From: Achromobacter sp. Marseille-Q4962
GTDB taxonomy: Bacteria; Pseudomonadota; Gammaproteobacteria; Burkholderiales; Burkholderiaceae_B
Reading direction: 5' to 3'
Length of the DNA: 64,000 nucleotides
NCBI RefSeq assembly: GCF_943737005.1
Contig: NZ_CALSFU010000002.1
Location: forward strand, 1-64,000
The translations under genes were made by a program, and so were the position numbers. The notes under the pieces are model-generated. The model was not told where the DNA came from. It did not search any database and was given only the letters and a program-made list of their open reading frames with translations. Of this stretch, positions 1 to 9,365 are shown in pieces; the first letter of the stretch is position 1; each line of letters starts with the position of its first letter.

Positions 1-308
1 TCAAGGAGAACTGCCCGGACCTGCGCAACACGCGGGTGGTGGACATTGTGCGCGAGCTGGGCGAGTACAACGTGGACGTGGACGTGTACGACCCGTGGGT
101 GGACCCGCAGGAGGCGGTGCACGAGTACGGCATCACGCCGGTGAGCCAGCCGGCCCAGGGCAAGTACGACGCGGTGATCCTGGCGGTGGCGCACCACCAG
201 TTCGCCGAGCTGGGCGCCGAGGGCATCCGCAAGCTGGGCAAGCCCGAGCACATCCTGTACGACCTCAAGTACGTGCTGCCGGCCTCGGCCTCGGACCTGC
301 GGCTGTAA
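1..308 (+). CDS. UDP-N-acetylhexosamine dehydrogenase, C-terminal fragment (WbpO/TviB-like)
   Basis: This is the 3' end of a gene that begins before the window; about 101 codons are visible, ending in TAA. The fragment is the C-terminal UDP-binding domain of the UDP-glucose/UDP-HexNAc dehydrogenase family. It carries the stretch [10 protein letters not shown], then [11 protein letters not shown] and the terminal YDLKYVLP...SDLRL typical of WbpO/TviB/VipA enzymes. These oxidise UDP-GalNAc (or UDP-GlcNAc) to the uronic acid with 2 NAD+. The catalytic Cys and Rossmann region lie outside the window. A WbpP/TviC-like epimerase follows after 13 bp, which supports the UDP-GalNAcA route. Substrate is inferred from context; family assignment is fairly secure. 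Confidence 0.85.
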   Translation, partial: KENCPDLRNTRVVDIVRELGEYNVDVDVYDPWVDPQEAVHEYGITPVSQPAQGKYDAVILAVAHHQFAELGAEGIRKLGKPEHILYDLKYVLPASASDLRL

Positions 309-321
309 GGGGGGCGCACGC

Positions 322-1347
322 ATGACGACCCGTTTCCAGACCGTCCTCGAAGAACTCTCGGCCACGCCGCGCAAGTGGCTGGTGACCGGCTGCGCCGGCT
401 TCATCGGCTCCAACCTGCTCGAAACCCTGCTCAAGCTGAACCAGACCGTGGTGGGCCTGGACAATTTCGCCACCGGCCATCAGCGCAACCTGGACGAGGT
501 GCAGGGCTCGGTGAGCCCCGAGCAGTGGGCCCGCTTCACCTTCATCGAAGGCGACATCCGCGATCTCGACGCCTGCCGCCGCGCGGCCGAGGGCGTGGAT
601 TTCGTGCTGCACCAGGCCGCCCTGGGCTCGGTGCCCCGCTCGCTGAAAGACCCGATCACCACCAACGAGGTGAACATCGGCGGTTTTCTCAACATGCTGG
701 TGGCCGCGCGCGACGCCCAGGTGAAGTCCTTCGTCTACGCGGCGTCCAGCTCCACCTACGGCGACCATCCCGCGCTGCCCAAGGTCGAGGAGAACATCGG
801 CAAGCCGCTGTCGCCCTATGCCGTAACCAAGTACGTGAACGAGCTGTACGCGGATGTGTTCGCGCGCTCCTACGGCTTCGAGAGCGTGGGCCTGCGGTAT
901 TTCAACGTGTTCGGCAAGCGCCAGGATCCCAATGGCGCCTATGCCGCCGTGATTCCCAAATGGACCGCGGCCATGATCCGCGGCGAAGACGTCACCATCA
1001 ACGGCGACGGCGAGACCAGCCGCGACTTCTGCTTCGTGGAAAACGCCGTGCAGGCCAATCTGCTGGCCGCCATGGCGCCGCCGGAAGGCCGCAACCAGGT
1101 CTACAACGTGGCGGTCAGCGGCCGCAGCACGCTGAACCAGCTTTTCGACTTCCTGGTGCAGGCGCTGGGCAAGCAGGGCGTGCCGTACGGCAAGAAGCCG
1201 GTCTATGGCGAATTCCGCGCCGGCGACGTGCGCCATTCGCAGGCCGACGTGAGCAAAGCCGGCCGCCTGCTCGGCTACCAGCCGACGCACACCGTGCTGC
1301 AGGGTCTGGAAGTGGCCATGCCCTGGTATACGCAATTCCTGCGTTGA
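322..1347 (+). CDS. wbpP: UDP-N-acetylglucosamine C4-epimerase (WbpP/TviC-like)
   Basis: A 341-aa short-chain dehydrogenase/reductase of the extended type. The NAD-binding GxxGxxG sits at residues 23-29 (GCAGFIG), a Ser-rich active-site strand (AASSSTYG) near residue 141, and the catalytic YxxxK at about 166-170 (YAVTK). The N-terminal extension before the Rossmann fold (about 18 residues) is typical of WbpP/TviC rather than GalE. The expected reaction is UDP-GlcNAc to UDP-GalNAc, or the same on the uronic acid. It is probably co-transcribed with the dehydrogenase upstream and the flippase downstream, whose TTG start lies one base after this stop codon. Confidence 0.88.
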   Translation: MTTRFQTVLEELSATPRKWLVTGCAGFIGSNLLETLLKLNQTVVGLDNFATGHQRNLDEVQGSVSPEQWARFTFIEGDIRDLDACRRAAEGVDFVLHQAALGSVPRSLKDPITTNEVNIGGFLNMLVAARDAQVKSFVYAASSSTYGDHPALPKVEENIGKPLSPYAVTKYVNELYADVFARSYGFESVGLRYFNVFGKRQDPNGAYAAVIPKWTAAMIRGEDVTINGDGETSRDFCFVENAVQANLLAAMAPPEGRNQVYNVAVSGRSTLNQLFDFLVQALGKQGVPYGKKPVYGEFRAGDVRHSQADVSKAGRLLGYQPTHTVLQGLEVAMPWYTQFLR

Positions 1348-1348
1348 T

Positions 1349-2698
1349 TTGAAAGCCCTCATCCGCAGATTCGGCGCCCTGCACCCGGACCACCTGCGCA
1401 TATTCAAGGGCGCGTTCCGGGTGGCCGTGTTCCTGGTGCTGGGCAAGGCCGCCGGCGCCGTGAAGGAAATGGCGGTGGCCTACCGCTACGGCGTCAGCGA
1501 CGCCGTGGACGCCTACCAGTTCACGATGACCATGGCCACCTGGCTGCCGGTCACCATCGTGGGCGTGCTGTCGGTGGTGCTCATCCCCGTGCTGGTGCGG
1601 CTGCGCCGCGCCGAAGCGGCCGAGCGCGAGCAGTTCATCCGCGAGCTGCAGGGCTGGGTCGCCGCCGCCGGCGTGGCCCTGGCCCTGATCACCTGGCTGG
1701 CGTGGCCCTACGTGCTGGGCTGGCTGGGGCAGGGGCTGTCCGAGCGCGTGGGCCGCATGACCGGCGAGCTGCTCGTCGCGTTCGCGCCGGTATCCGCGCT
1801 GCTGCTCGTGGCGGGCATCAGCGCCGCGCGCCTGCGTTCCCACGAGCGGCACGTGAACACCCTGCTGGACAGCGTGCCCGCCGTGGCGACGCTGGCCTGG
1901 GTGATGCTGGCCGCCGGCGCCCAGGGCGTGGGGCCGCTGCTCTGGGGCACCCTGGTCGGTTATCTCATCCAGACCGCGTGGCTGGCCTGGCTCGCCGCGC
2001 GCGCCGACGGCGGTTTCTGGGGCGCGCCGCGGCTCACGCTGCGTTCGCCGCACTGGCCCGAGCTCATGAGCGCGGCCGGCGTCATGCTCATCGGCCAGGT
2101 GGCCATGAGCTTCGTCGGGCCGCTGGACCAGTACGCGGCCGCCCGGCTGGGCTCCAACGCCAATGCCATGCTGGGTTACGCCAGCCGGCTGCTGTCCCTG
2201 CTGCTGGGCATCGGCGCCGTGTCGGTGGGGCGGGCCGCGCTGCCCGTGCTGGCCGACGTGCAGAGCCGGGGCGACCGCGCGCGCGCGCGCAGCATGGCGC
2301 TGAAGTGGTCCGTGCTCATGGTGGGCGCGGGCGCGGCGGCGGTGGCCGTGGGCTGGGTGCTGGCGCCGTGGGGCGTTTCCGTGCTGTTCGAACGCGGCGC
2401 CTTCACCGCCGCCAATACCCAGGCCGTGGCGCATGTGCTGCGCTGGGGCCTGCTGCAGTTGCCGTTCTATTTCGGCGTGCTGATCCTGGTGCAATTGCTT
2501 GCCAGCCAGAACCGCTACCGCATCATGGCGGCCATCGCGGTGGGCAATTTCGCGCTGAAGGCCGTGCTCAACATGGTGCTGGCGCCGCGCATGGGCGCGG
2601 CGGGTATCATGCTGGCCACCAGCCTGATGTATGTGCTGTCGTATCTGTGCTACCTGGCGGCGGTGTGGCGCAGGGAAACCCTAGACGAGGCTGCCTGA
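1349..2698 (+). CDS. MurJ/MviN-family lipid-linked oligosaccharide flippase
   Basis: A 449-aa, very hydrophobic protein with roughly a dozen membrane segments. The N-terminus (GKAAGAVKEMAVAYRYGVSDAVDAY followed by an Arg/Glu-rich loop near residue 90) follows the pattern of the MurJ lipid II flippase in the MOP exporter superfamily. It uses a TTG start directly after the epimerase stop; no other in-frame start fits the hydrophobic N-terminus. Its position in a polysaccharide cluster suggests that it flips an undecaprenyl-linked repeat unit, the role usually filled by Wzx, rather than lipid II. It could instead be a second MurJ. Function is inferred from family and context. Confidence 0.8.
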   Translation: MKALIRRFGALHPDHLRIFKGAFRVAVFLVLGKAAGAVKEMAVAYRYGVSDAVDAYQFTMTMATWLPVTIVGVLSVVLIPVLVRLRRAEAAEREQFIRELQGWVAAAGVALALITWLAWPYVLGWLGQGLSERVGRMTGELLVAFAPVSALLLVAGISAARLRSHERHVNTLLDSVPAVATLAWVMLAAGAQGVGPLLWGTLVGYLIQTAWLAWLAARADGGFWGAPRLTLRSPHWPELMSAAGVMLIGQVAMSFVGPLDQYAAARLGSNANAMLGYASRLLSLLLGIGAVSVGRAALPVLADVQSRGDRARARSMALKWSVLMVGAGAAAVAVGWVLAPWGVSVLFERGAFTAANTQAVAHVLRWGLLQLPFYFGVLILVQLLASQNRYRIMAAIAVGNFALKAVLNMVLAPRMGAAGIMLATSLMYVLSYLCYLAAVWRRETLDEAA

Positions 2699-3853
2699 AT
2701 GTCCCAGTCCGCGCCTTCCGCTCCGGGCGCCCGTCCCCTGCGGGTGCTGATCTTCATCCATTCGCTGCACGGCGGCGGGGCCGAGCGCGTGGCGGCCGAC
2801 CTCAGCGCCCACTGGGCCGAGGCGGGCCGCGAAGTCATGGTGGCGACGCAGGCCGACGCCCGGGACGACGCCTACAGCTTGGATCCCCGCGTGCGGCGGG
2901 TGGTGCTGGGCACGGCGGGCGAGGGCGGCGGCCTGCGCGGCCTGCTGGCCAACGCGCGCCGCGTGCGCGCCCTGCGCCGGGTGCTGCGCGAATTCCGCCC
3001 GGACATCGTGCTGGGCATGATGACCACGGCTTCCATTCTCGCGGTGCTGGCGGCGGCGGGCCTGGGCTGCCGCGTCATCGCCACCGAGCACACGCATCCG
3101 CCGTCACAGACGCTGTCGGGTTTCTGGCAGCGGCTGCGCCGGCTGACCTATCCACGCGCCGCGCGGGTGGTGGCGCTCACGCGCGGCACCGCCGACTGGC
3201 TGGAAAAGCACGTGCCGGGCTCGCGGCTGGCCGTCATCCCCAATCCGGTGCACTGGCCGCTGCCGCAGGGCGAGCCCCGGCTCGCGCCGCCCGCCGCGCC
3301 GCAGCGCAAGCGCCTGCTGGCCGTGGGGCGGCTGCATCCCGACAAGGGGTTCGATCTGCTCATCGACGCCTACGCGCGGCTCGCGCCTTCGCATCCCGAC
3401 TGGGATCTGGTTATTCTGGGCGAGGGCGACGAGCGCGCCGCCCTGCAGGCGCGCATTGCCCAGGCCGGGCTGGAGGCCCGCGTGAGCATGCCCGGCCGCG
3501 CCGGCAACGTGGGCGACTGGTACCGCAGCGCCGACCTTTACGTGCTGACCTCGCGCTTCGAGGGGCTTTCCAATACGCTGCTCGAATCCATGGCGAGCGG
3601 CCTGGCCGCCGTCGCCTTCGACTGCGACACGGGGCCCCGCGAAATCATCCGGCCGGGCGTAGACGGCGTGCTGGTGCGGCCCAACGGCGACGTGCCGGCC
3701 CTGTGCCAGGCATTGGACGCGATAATGCGCGACGATGCCGCGCGCCAGCGCATGGCGCAGGCGGCCACGGCGGTGCGCGAACGTTTTTCGGCCGCGCGCG
3801 TGCTGCGGCTGTGGCAGGACCTTTTTGACGGCGCGCTCCAGCGCCGCGGATAA
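2699..3853 (+). CDS. Glycosyltransferase family 4
   Basis: A 384-aa GT-B-fold glycosyltransferase. The N-terminal donor-independent domain starts with the GT4 signature LHGGGAERV near residue 25. The C-terminal GT1-type domain has AVGRLHPDKGFDLLIDA and the EX7E-like motif FEGLSNTLLESMASG, which places the nucleotide-sugar. It is a retaining, cytoplasmic enzyme acting on a lipid-linked acceptor. The start codon overlaps the end of the flippase gene (TGAATG), which indicates translational coupling. Closely similar in layout to the GT at 5804-6946, so the two may be an old duplication. Donor and linkage cannot be read from the sequence. Confidence 0.88.
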   Translation: MSQSAPSAPGARPLRVLIFIHSLHGGGAERVAADLSAHWAEAGREVMVATQADARDDAYSLDPRVRRVVLGTAGEGGGLRGLLANARRVRALRRVLREFRPDIVLGMMTTASILAVLAAAGLGCRVIATEHTHPPSQTLSGFWQRLRRLTYPRAARVVALTRGTADWLEKHVPGSRLAVIPNPVHWPLPQGEPRLAPPAAPQRKRLLAVGRLHPDKGFDLLIDAYARLAPSHPDWDLVILGEGDERAALQARIAQAGLEARVSMPGRAGNVGDWYRSADLYVLTSRFEGLSNTLLESMASGLAAVAFDCDTGPREIIRPGVDGVLVRPNGDVPALCQALDAIMRDDAARQRMAQAATAVRERFSAARVLRLWQDLFDGALQRRG

Positions 3854-3868
3854 CGAGAAAACCCGATC

Positions 3869-5800
3869 ATGTGTGGAATCGTCGGAATTTGGGGCCCCCT
3901 GGCCAACAAGGAACAGGCGCTTTCTGAAAGCTGCCGCCGCATCCGCCATCGCGGCCCCGACAGCAACGGCTACTGGGAAGACCCCGAGGCCGGGCTCGCG
4001 CTGGCGCACGTGCGCCTGGCCATCCTGGACCTCACCGAGGCCGGCCACCAGCCCATGACCTCGGCCTGCGGCCGCTACGTCATGGTGTTCAACGGCGAGA
4101 TCTACAACCATCTGGATATCCGCTCGCAGCTCGAGAAGTCGGGCCTGGCGCCGGCATGGCGCGGCCATTCCGACACCGAGACGCTGCTGGCGGGCTTCAC
4201 CGCCCTGGGCGTGGAGAGCACGCTGCAGGCCGCCGTGGGCATGTTCGCCATCGCACTCTGGGACCGCGCGGCGCGCAAGCTCGTGCTGGCGCGCGACCGC
4301 ATGGGCGAAAAGCCGCTCTATTACGGCTACTCGGGCGCCAACCTGGTGTTCGCGTCGGAGCTGAAGGGGCTGATGCCCATCCCCGGCTTCGGGCGCAACC
4401 TGAACCGCAATGCGCTGGCGTCGTTCATGCGGCACAACTACATCCCGGCGCCGCAATCCATCTACGAAGGCATCGCCAAGCTGCCGCCGGGATGCTGGGT
4501 GGAGTTCACCGCCGACGACACGCGCAGCCGCCGCATGCCGCAGCCGCGCGCCTACTGGTCCGCGCGCGACGAGGCCGATACCGCCTCGCAGTCGCTGCTG
4601 TCCTTCGATTCCGACGAGCAGGCCGCCGATGCGCTCGAGCAGGTGCTGTCGCGCTCGGTGGCGGGCCAGATGCTGTCGGACGTGGCGCTGGGCGCGTTCC
4701 TGTCGGGCGGCATCGATTCCTCCACCATCGTCGCGCTGATGCAGGCGCAGAGCGCGCAGCCGGTGCGCACCTTCGCCATCGGCTTTCACGAGAAGGGCTA
4801 CGACGAGGCGCAGCACGCCAAGGCCGTGGCCACGCACCTGGGCACCGACCACACCGAACTGTACGTCACCGCCGAAGATGCGCTGGCCGTGGTGCCGACG
4901 CTGGCGGACATGTACGACGAGCCCTTCGCGGATTCGTCGCAGATTCCCACCTCGCTGGTCACGCGCATGGCGCGCCAGCACGTCACGGTGGCGCTGTCGG
5001 GCGACGGCGGCGACGAGCTGTTCGGCGGCTATTCGCGCTATTTCCGCGTCAACCGCTGGTGGGACCAGATTTCCCGCGTGCCCGGCCTGCTGCGCCATCC
5101 GGCCGGCGCGCTGCTCTCGGCTTCCACGCACCTGCCGGGCCGGGGCGCCTGGCGCGGCAAGGTCGGCAAGCTGGGCGAGCTCATGCGGGCCGGTTCGCGC
5201 GAAGAGTTCTACCGGCTCTTCGTGTCGTACTGGTCGGATCCCGCGCAGGTGGTCAAGGGCGGCGTCGAGCCGCCCTCGGAATTCGCGCGCACCATGAAGG
5301 GCTCGACCTTCGAGTCCATGATGAAGCTGGACACCATCACCTACCTGCCCGACGACATACTCGTCAAGGTCGACCGCGCCGCCATGGCGGTGAGCCTGGA
5401 GACGCGCGTGCCGCTCATCGACCACCGCGTGTACGAATTCGCCTGGAGCCTGCCGCACCGCTACAAGGTGCGCGGCAATACGGGCAAATGGCTGCTGCGG
5501 CAGGTGCTGTACCGCCATGTGCCGCAGGCGCTGGTCGACCGGCCCAAGCGTGGCTTCGCGGTGCCGCTGGCGGCCTGGCTGCGCGGCCCGCTGCGGGAAT
5601 GGGCCGACGCGCTGCTCGACCCCGCCCGGCTGCGCCAGGAAGGATGGTTCGAGCCCGAGCCCATCCTGCGCAAGTGGCGCGAGCACCGCTCGGGCCATCG
5701 CAACTGGGACAGCCACCTGTGGGGCGTGCTCATGATGCAGGCGTGGCTGGACCGCTACCGCGGCGGCGCGGATCAGGGAGGATCGGCCGGGGGCCGTTGA
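3869..5800 (+). CDS. asnB: Asparagine-synthetase-like glutamine amidotransferase (AsnB/WbpS type)
   Basis: A 643-aa enzyme with an N-terminal class II glutamine amidotransferase domain and a C-terminal synthetase domain. Cys2 of MCGIVGIWG is the glutaminase nucleophile, and the ATP pyrophosphatase loop SGGIDSS lies at residues 279-285. Both active sites look intact. AsnB makes asparagine, but homologues in polysaccharide loci (WbpS of Pseudomonas aeruginosa O6) are proposed to amidate uronic acid residues. The location between glycosyltransferases and beside a WbpO/WbpP pair favours the sugar role. That is inference: the sequence alone does not separate the two. Confidence 0.85.
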   Translation: MCGIVGIWGPLANKEQALSESCRRIRHRGPDSNGYWEDPEAGLALAHVRLAILDLTEAGHQPMTSACGRYVMVFNGEIYNHLDIRSQLEKSGLAPAWRGHSDTETLLAGFTALGVESTLQAAVGMFAIALWDRAARKLVLARDRMGEKPLYYGYSGANLVFASELKGLMPIPGFGRNLNRNALASFMRHNYIPAPQSIYEGIAKLPPGCWVEFTADDTRSRRMPQPRAYWSARDEADTASQSLLSFDSDEQAADALEQVLSRSVAGQMLSDVALGAFLSGGIDSSTIVALMQAQSAQPVRTFAIGFHEKGYDEAQHAKAVATHLGTDHTELYVTAEDALAVVPTLADMYDEPFADSSQIPTSLVTRMARQHVTVALSGDGGDELFGGYSRYFRVNRWWDQISRVPGLLRHPAGALLSASTHLPGRGAWRGKVGKLGELMRAGSREEFYRLFVSYWSDPAQVVKGGVEPPSEFARTMKGSTFESMMKLDTITYLPDDILVKVDRAAMAVSLETRVPLIDHRVYEFAWSLPHRYKVRGNTGKWLLRQVLYRHVPQALVDRPKRGFAVPLAAWLRGPLREWADALLDPARLRQEGWFEPEPILRKWREHRSGHRNWDSHLWGVLMMQAWLDRYRGGADQGGSAGGR

Positions 5801-5803
5801 GGC

Positions 5804-6946
5804 ATGAAGATATTGATGCTGGTCAGCTCCATGCATGCGGGCGGCGCCGAGCGCGTGGCGGCCACGCTGGTCAACGCCTGGGCCGAGCGCGGCGACGACG
5901 TCACCCTCACGCCCACGTACTCGTCCAAGGGCACCTGCTTCTATCCGGTTTCCGAGACGGTGAGGCTGGCGTGGCTGGCCGACCTGGCGGGCACGAGGGC
6001 CTCCGGCGCGCGCGGCGCGCTGCGGCGGCTGGCGGCGCTGCGCAGGCACATCCGCGACACGCGGCCCGACGTGGTGGTGTCTTTCCTGACCAACGTCAAC
6101 GTGGCCGCCATCCTGGCCACGCGCGGGCTGGGCGTGCCGGTCATCGTCTGCGAGCGCACCAATCCGGTGGCGGAAACGACCACCGGGTCCACGTGGCGCC
6201 GCCTGCGCCGGCTGCTCTATCCGTATGCCGACATGGTCACCGTGCAGGCCGAGGACACGGCGGGGCCGTTTGCGCGGCAAGTGCCCGGCATCAAGCGGCT
6301 GGCCGTCATTCCCAACCCCTTGCCTGCGCCGCTGCTGGACGCGCCGCGCGTGGCGCTGCGCGACGAGGGGCCGCGCGCCCTGCTGGCGATGGGCCGGCTG
6401 GTGCCGGACAAGCAGTTCGACCTGCTGATCGACGTGTTCGCCCGCCTGGCGCCGGACTTTCCGGAATGGAGCCTGCGCATCTGGGGCGAGGGCCCCGAGC
6501 GGCCCTCGCTGCAGGCGCAAGTGGCGCGGCAGGGCATGCAGGACCGCATCAGCCTGCCGGGCCGCACCGAGGCTCCGTGGGACGAACTGGCGCAGGGCCA
6601 GGCTTTCGTGCTCAGCTCCCTGGTGGAAGGTTTTCCCAATGTGCTGCTCGAAGCCATGGCGCTGGGCCTGCCCTGCGCGGCTTTCGACTGCCCCAGCGGC
6701 CCGCGCGAGATGACCCGCGATGGGCAGGACGCGCTGCTCGTGCCGGCCGGCAACCGCGACGCGCTCGGCGCCGCCTTGCGGCGCCTGCTGGGCGAGCCGG
6801 CGCTGCGCCGCCAGCTCGGCGAGCGCGCCGCCGGCTCGGTGCGCGAACGCTACGCCCTTTCCAGCGTGCTCGCGCACTGGGATCTGCTGTTCGAGGAAGT
6901 GGGGGCGCTGGGCCCGCAAGCCGTGCGCGAGCAGGTGGCGCCATGA
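5804..6946 (+). CDS. Glycosyltransferase family 4
   Basis: A 380-aa GT4 enzyme beginning MKILMLVSSMHAGGAERVAA, where HAGGAERV is the family signature. The C-terminal half contains AMGRLVPDKQFDLLIDVFARL and VEGFPNVLLEAMALG (EX7E), the sugar-nucleotide site. It starts 3 bp after the amidotransferase stop and ends in an ATGA overlap with the next glycosyltransferase, so the genes are read as one operon. It is built like the GT4 at 2699-3853 (shared motif order, including the CPSGPREM/CDTGPREI stretch). Donor sugar is unknown. Confidence 0.88.
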   Translation: MKILMLVSSMHAGGAERVAATLVNAWAERGDDVTLTPTYSSKGTCFYPVSETVRLAWLADLAGTRASGARGALRRLAALRRHIRDTRPDVVVSFLTNVNVAAILATRGLGVPVIVCERTNPVAETTTGSTWRRLRRLLYPYADMVTVQAEDTAGPFARQVPGIKRLAVIPNPLPAPLLDAPRVALRDEGPRALLAMGRLVPDKQFDLLIDVFARLAPDFPEWSLRIWGEGPERPSLQAQVARQGMQDRISLPGRTEAPWDELAQGQAFVLSSLVEGFPNVLLEAMALGLPCAAFDCPSGPREMTRDGQDALLVPAGNRDALGAALRRLLGEPALRRQLGERAAGSVRERYALSSVLAHWDLLFEEVGALGPQAVREQVAP

Positions 6947-8130
6947 GCGCGGGCCTGCCGACCGGAGGCGCGCCCGCGGCCGCGCCGCTGCGGGTGGTGC
7001 ACGTCATTACCGGATTGGGGCAGGGCGGGGCGGAATCCGTGCTGTTCCGGCTGGCCACCTACCCCGGACAGGCCGTCGAGCACATTGTGGTGTCGCTCAC
7101 CGACGAAGGGCTTTACGGGCCGCGCCTGCGCGAGGCCGGCGTGGCCGTGCACGCGCTGGGCATGCCGCGCGGGCGCGTCACGGCGGCCGGGTTCCTGGCG
7201 CTGCGCCGGCTCATCGCGCGCGCGCGGCCCGACGCCGTGCAAACCTGGATGTATCACGCCGACCTCATCGGCGGCCTGGCCGCGCGGCTGGCCGGCGTGC
7301 GCGCCGTGGCCTGGGGCATCCGCAACTCCGGCGCCCACCTGGAGCGCAGCAGCCGCTCGGCGCGCCTCGTGCTGCGAGCCTGCGCCCTGGTGTCGGGCTG
7401 GCTGCCGCGGGCCATTGTCTGCGCGGCGCAGAAGGCCGCCGAGCGCCATGCGGCCAAGGGATACCGGCGCGACCGCATGGTGGTCATCCCCAACGGCTAC
7501 GATCTTTCCCGCTACACGCCGGACGCGCAGGCGGGCCGGCGCGCCCGCGCCCAGTGGGGCCTGGATGGCGAAGCGCCCGTCATCGGCTGCGTGGCGCGCT
7601 GGGATCCGCTCAAGGACCACGCCAACCTGCTGCGCGCCGTGGCCGCGCTGGTGCGCGACGGGCGCGATGCCGGCCTGCGCTGCGTGCTGATCGGCCGCGG
7701 CATGACGCCGGACAACCCCGAGCTGGCCGCGCTGCTGGACAAGCTTGCGCTGCGCGAGCGCGTGGTGCTGGCCGGCCCTACCGACGACGTGCCCGCCGCC
7801 ATGAACGGGCTGGACCTGCACGTGCTGGCGAGCTGCGCCGAGGGTTTTCCCAACGTGGTCGCCGAGGCCATGGCTTGCGGCGTGCCCTGCGTGGTCACCG
7901 ATGTGGGCGATGCCGCCTACATCGTCGACGGCGCGGGCGCCGTGGTGCCGCCCGAGCAGCCCGAGGCGCTGGCTCGCGGCATCGAGGCGGCCCTGGGCGA
8001 GGTGGCCGCCAAGGGCCGGCAGCGTGCCGGCGAGGCCGGCAGGGAGCGGGTGATGGCGCTTTTCGACCTGGCCCGCATGGTGGAGCGCTACGCCGGCGTG
8101 TGGCGGAACATCGCGGGAGGAAAGGCATGA
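6943..8130 (+). CDS. Glycosyltransferase family 4
   Basis: A 395-aa GT4 protein. The open frame extends much further upstream, but the start at 6943 is chosen because it makes an ATGA overlap with the previous gene and places VVHVITGLGQGGAE at the expected N-terminal distance. Further motifs are CVARWDPLKDHANLLRA and CAEGFPNVVAEAMACG (EX7E). The GLGQGGAE and WMYHADLIGG stretches are common in exopolysaccharide GT4 enzymes. It ends in another ATGA overlap with the next gene. Acceptor and donor are not identifiable. Confidence 0.87.
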   Translation: MSAGLPTGGAPAAAPLRVVHVITGLGQGGAESVLFRLATYPGQAVEHIVVSLTDEGLYGPRLREAGVAVHALGMPRGRVTAAGFLALRRLIARARPDAVQTWMYHADLIGGLAARLAGVRAVAWGIRNSGAHLERSSRSARLVLRACALVSGWLPRAIVCAAQKAAERHAAKGYRRDRMVVIPNGYDLSRYTPDAQAGRRARAQWGLDGEAPVIGCVARWDPLKDHANLLRAVAALVRDGRDAGLRCVLIGRGMTPDNPELAALLDKLALRERVVLAGPTDDVPAAMNGLDLHVLASCAEGFPNVVAEAMACGVPCVVTDVGDAAYIVDGAGAVVPPEQPEALARGIEAALGEVAAKGRQRAGEAGRERVMALFDLARMVERYAGVWRNIAGGKA

Positions 8131-9353
8131 GCCCGGCGGACCGTCCCACAGACGAATATCGGCGTGCGCGGCACGAAGGCGACGCCGGGAGCGGGTCCCG
8201 GCCCGCCGCGGGCGATTCCATGAACGCGGGGCACAGGCTGCTCTTCGTCGTCAACAACCCGGCGTTCTTCATGTCGCACCGCGCCCCGGTGGCGCTGGCG
8301 GCCCGGCGCGCCGGCTACGAGGTCCACGTCGCCACCATGGACGGCCCCGCCGTGGCCGAGATCGAGGCGCTGGGCATGACCCACCACGTCATTCCCATGA
8401 CGCGCAGCGGCAAGCATCCGCTGCAGGAGCTGGCCACGCTGGCGGCGCTGCTGCGGCTCTTTCGCCGGCTGCGTCCGCGCGTGGTGCATCTGGTGACGAT
8501 CAAGCCCGTGCTCTACGGCGGCATCGCCGCGCGCCTGGCGCGCGTGCACGGCATGGTGGCCGCCATTTCCGGGCTGGGATTCGTGTTCCTGTCCCGCTCG
8601 TTCAAGATGCGGATGGTGCGCGCCGTGGTGGCGCGCCTCTACCGCATCGCGCTGGGGCACCCGAACAGCCGCGTGATTTTCCAGAACGCCAGCGACCGCG
8701 ACCTGCTCAAGTCGCTGGGCGCCGTGCGCGACGAGCAGGTGGTGATGATACGCGGCGCCGGCGTGGACCTGCGGGCCTGCCGCGCGCTGCCCGAGCCGCC
8801 CGAGCCGCCCGTGGTGGCCACCATGGTGGCCAGGCTGCTGCGCGACAAGGGCGTGCGCGAGTTCGTCGAGGCGGCCCGCCTGCTGCGCGAGCGCGGCGCG
8901 CCGGTGACCATGCAGCTCGTGGGCGGCGTGGACGCGGGCAATCCCGCCTCCGCCACGCCCGAGGAAGTGGCCCGGTGGCAGCAGGCGGGCTATGTGCGGG
9001 CGCTGGGCGAGCGCAGCGACGTGGCGGATCTCTATGCGGCCTCGCACATCGCGGTGCTGCCCTCATACCGCGAGGGCCTGCCCAAGTCGCTGATCGAGGC
9101 CGCGGCCTGCGGCCGCGCGGTGGTCACCACCGACGTGCCCGGCTGCCGGGACGCCATCGAGCCGGGCAAGACCGGGGTGCTGGTGCCGGTGCGCGACGCG
9201 CAGGCGCTGGCCGAGGCCATCGCCCGCCTGGCGTCCGACCCCGCCGGGCGGCAGGCCATGGGCGCGGCGGGCCGCGCCCTGGCCGAACGCGAGTTCGACA
9301 TCGAAAAGGTGGCGCGCACCCACGTGGCGCTCTACGACGAGCTCGGCGCCTGA
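8127..9353 (+). CDS. Glycosyltransferase family 4 (PglA/WbpU-like)
   Basis: A 408-aa GT4 enzyme. The start at 8127 has a strong ribosome-binding site (GGGAGG) and overlaps the preceding stop as ATGA. It adds about 31 low-complexity residues before the conserved LLFVVNNPAFFMSHRAPVAL, so the internal ATG at 8220 is the alternative. The region VHLVTIKPVLYGGIAAR and the motif REGLPKSLIEAAACG are like enzymes that extend undecaprenyl-linked amino sugars (PglA, WbpU). It is the last gene of the + strand cluster; the next genes are on the opposite strand. No polymerase or ligase gene is visible in the window. Confidence 0.85.
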   Translation: MSPADRPTDEYRRARHEGDAGSGSRPAAGDSMNAGHRLLFVVNNPAFFMSHRAPVALAARRAGYEVHVATMDGPAVAEIEALGMTHHVIPMTRSGKHPLQELATLAALLRLFRRLRPRVVHLVTIKPVLYGGIAARLARVHGMVAAISGLGFVFLSRSFKMRMVRAVVARLYRIALGHPNSRVIFQNASDRDLLKSLGAVRDEQVVMIRGAGVDLRACRALPEPPEPPVVATMVARLLRDKGVREFVEAARLLRERGAPVTMQLVGGVDAGNPASATPEEVARWQQAGYVRALGERSDVADLYAASHIAVLPSYREGLPKSLIEAAACGRAVVTTDVPGCRDAIEPGKTGVLVPVRDAQALAEAIARLASDPAGRQAMGAAGRALAEREFDIEKVARTHVALYDELGA

Positions 9354-9365
9354 ACCGGCGGGCGC

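Noticed and set aside
265-1446. Long minus-strand open frame opposite the epimerase gene
   Set aside because: It is the antisense shadow of a clear epimerase; the translation is rich in His, Arg, Ala and Gly with no domain.
3104-6919. 1271-codon minus-strand open frame
   Set aside because: It lies opposite a glycosyltransferase gene, the amidotransferase gene and a second glycosyltransferase gene, all with full motifs; a product of high-GC third positions.
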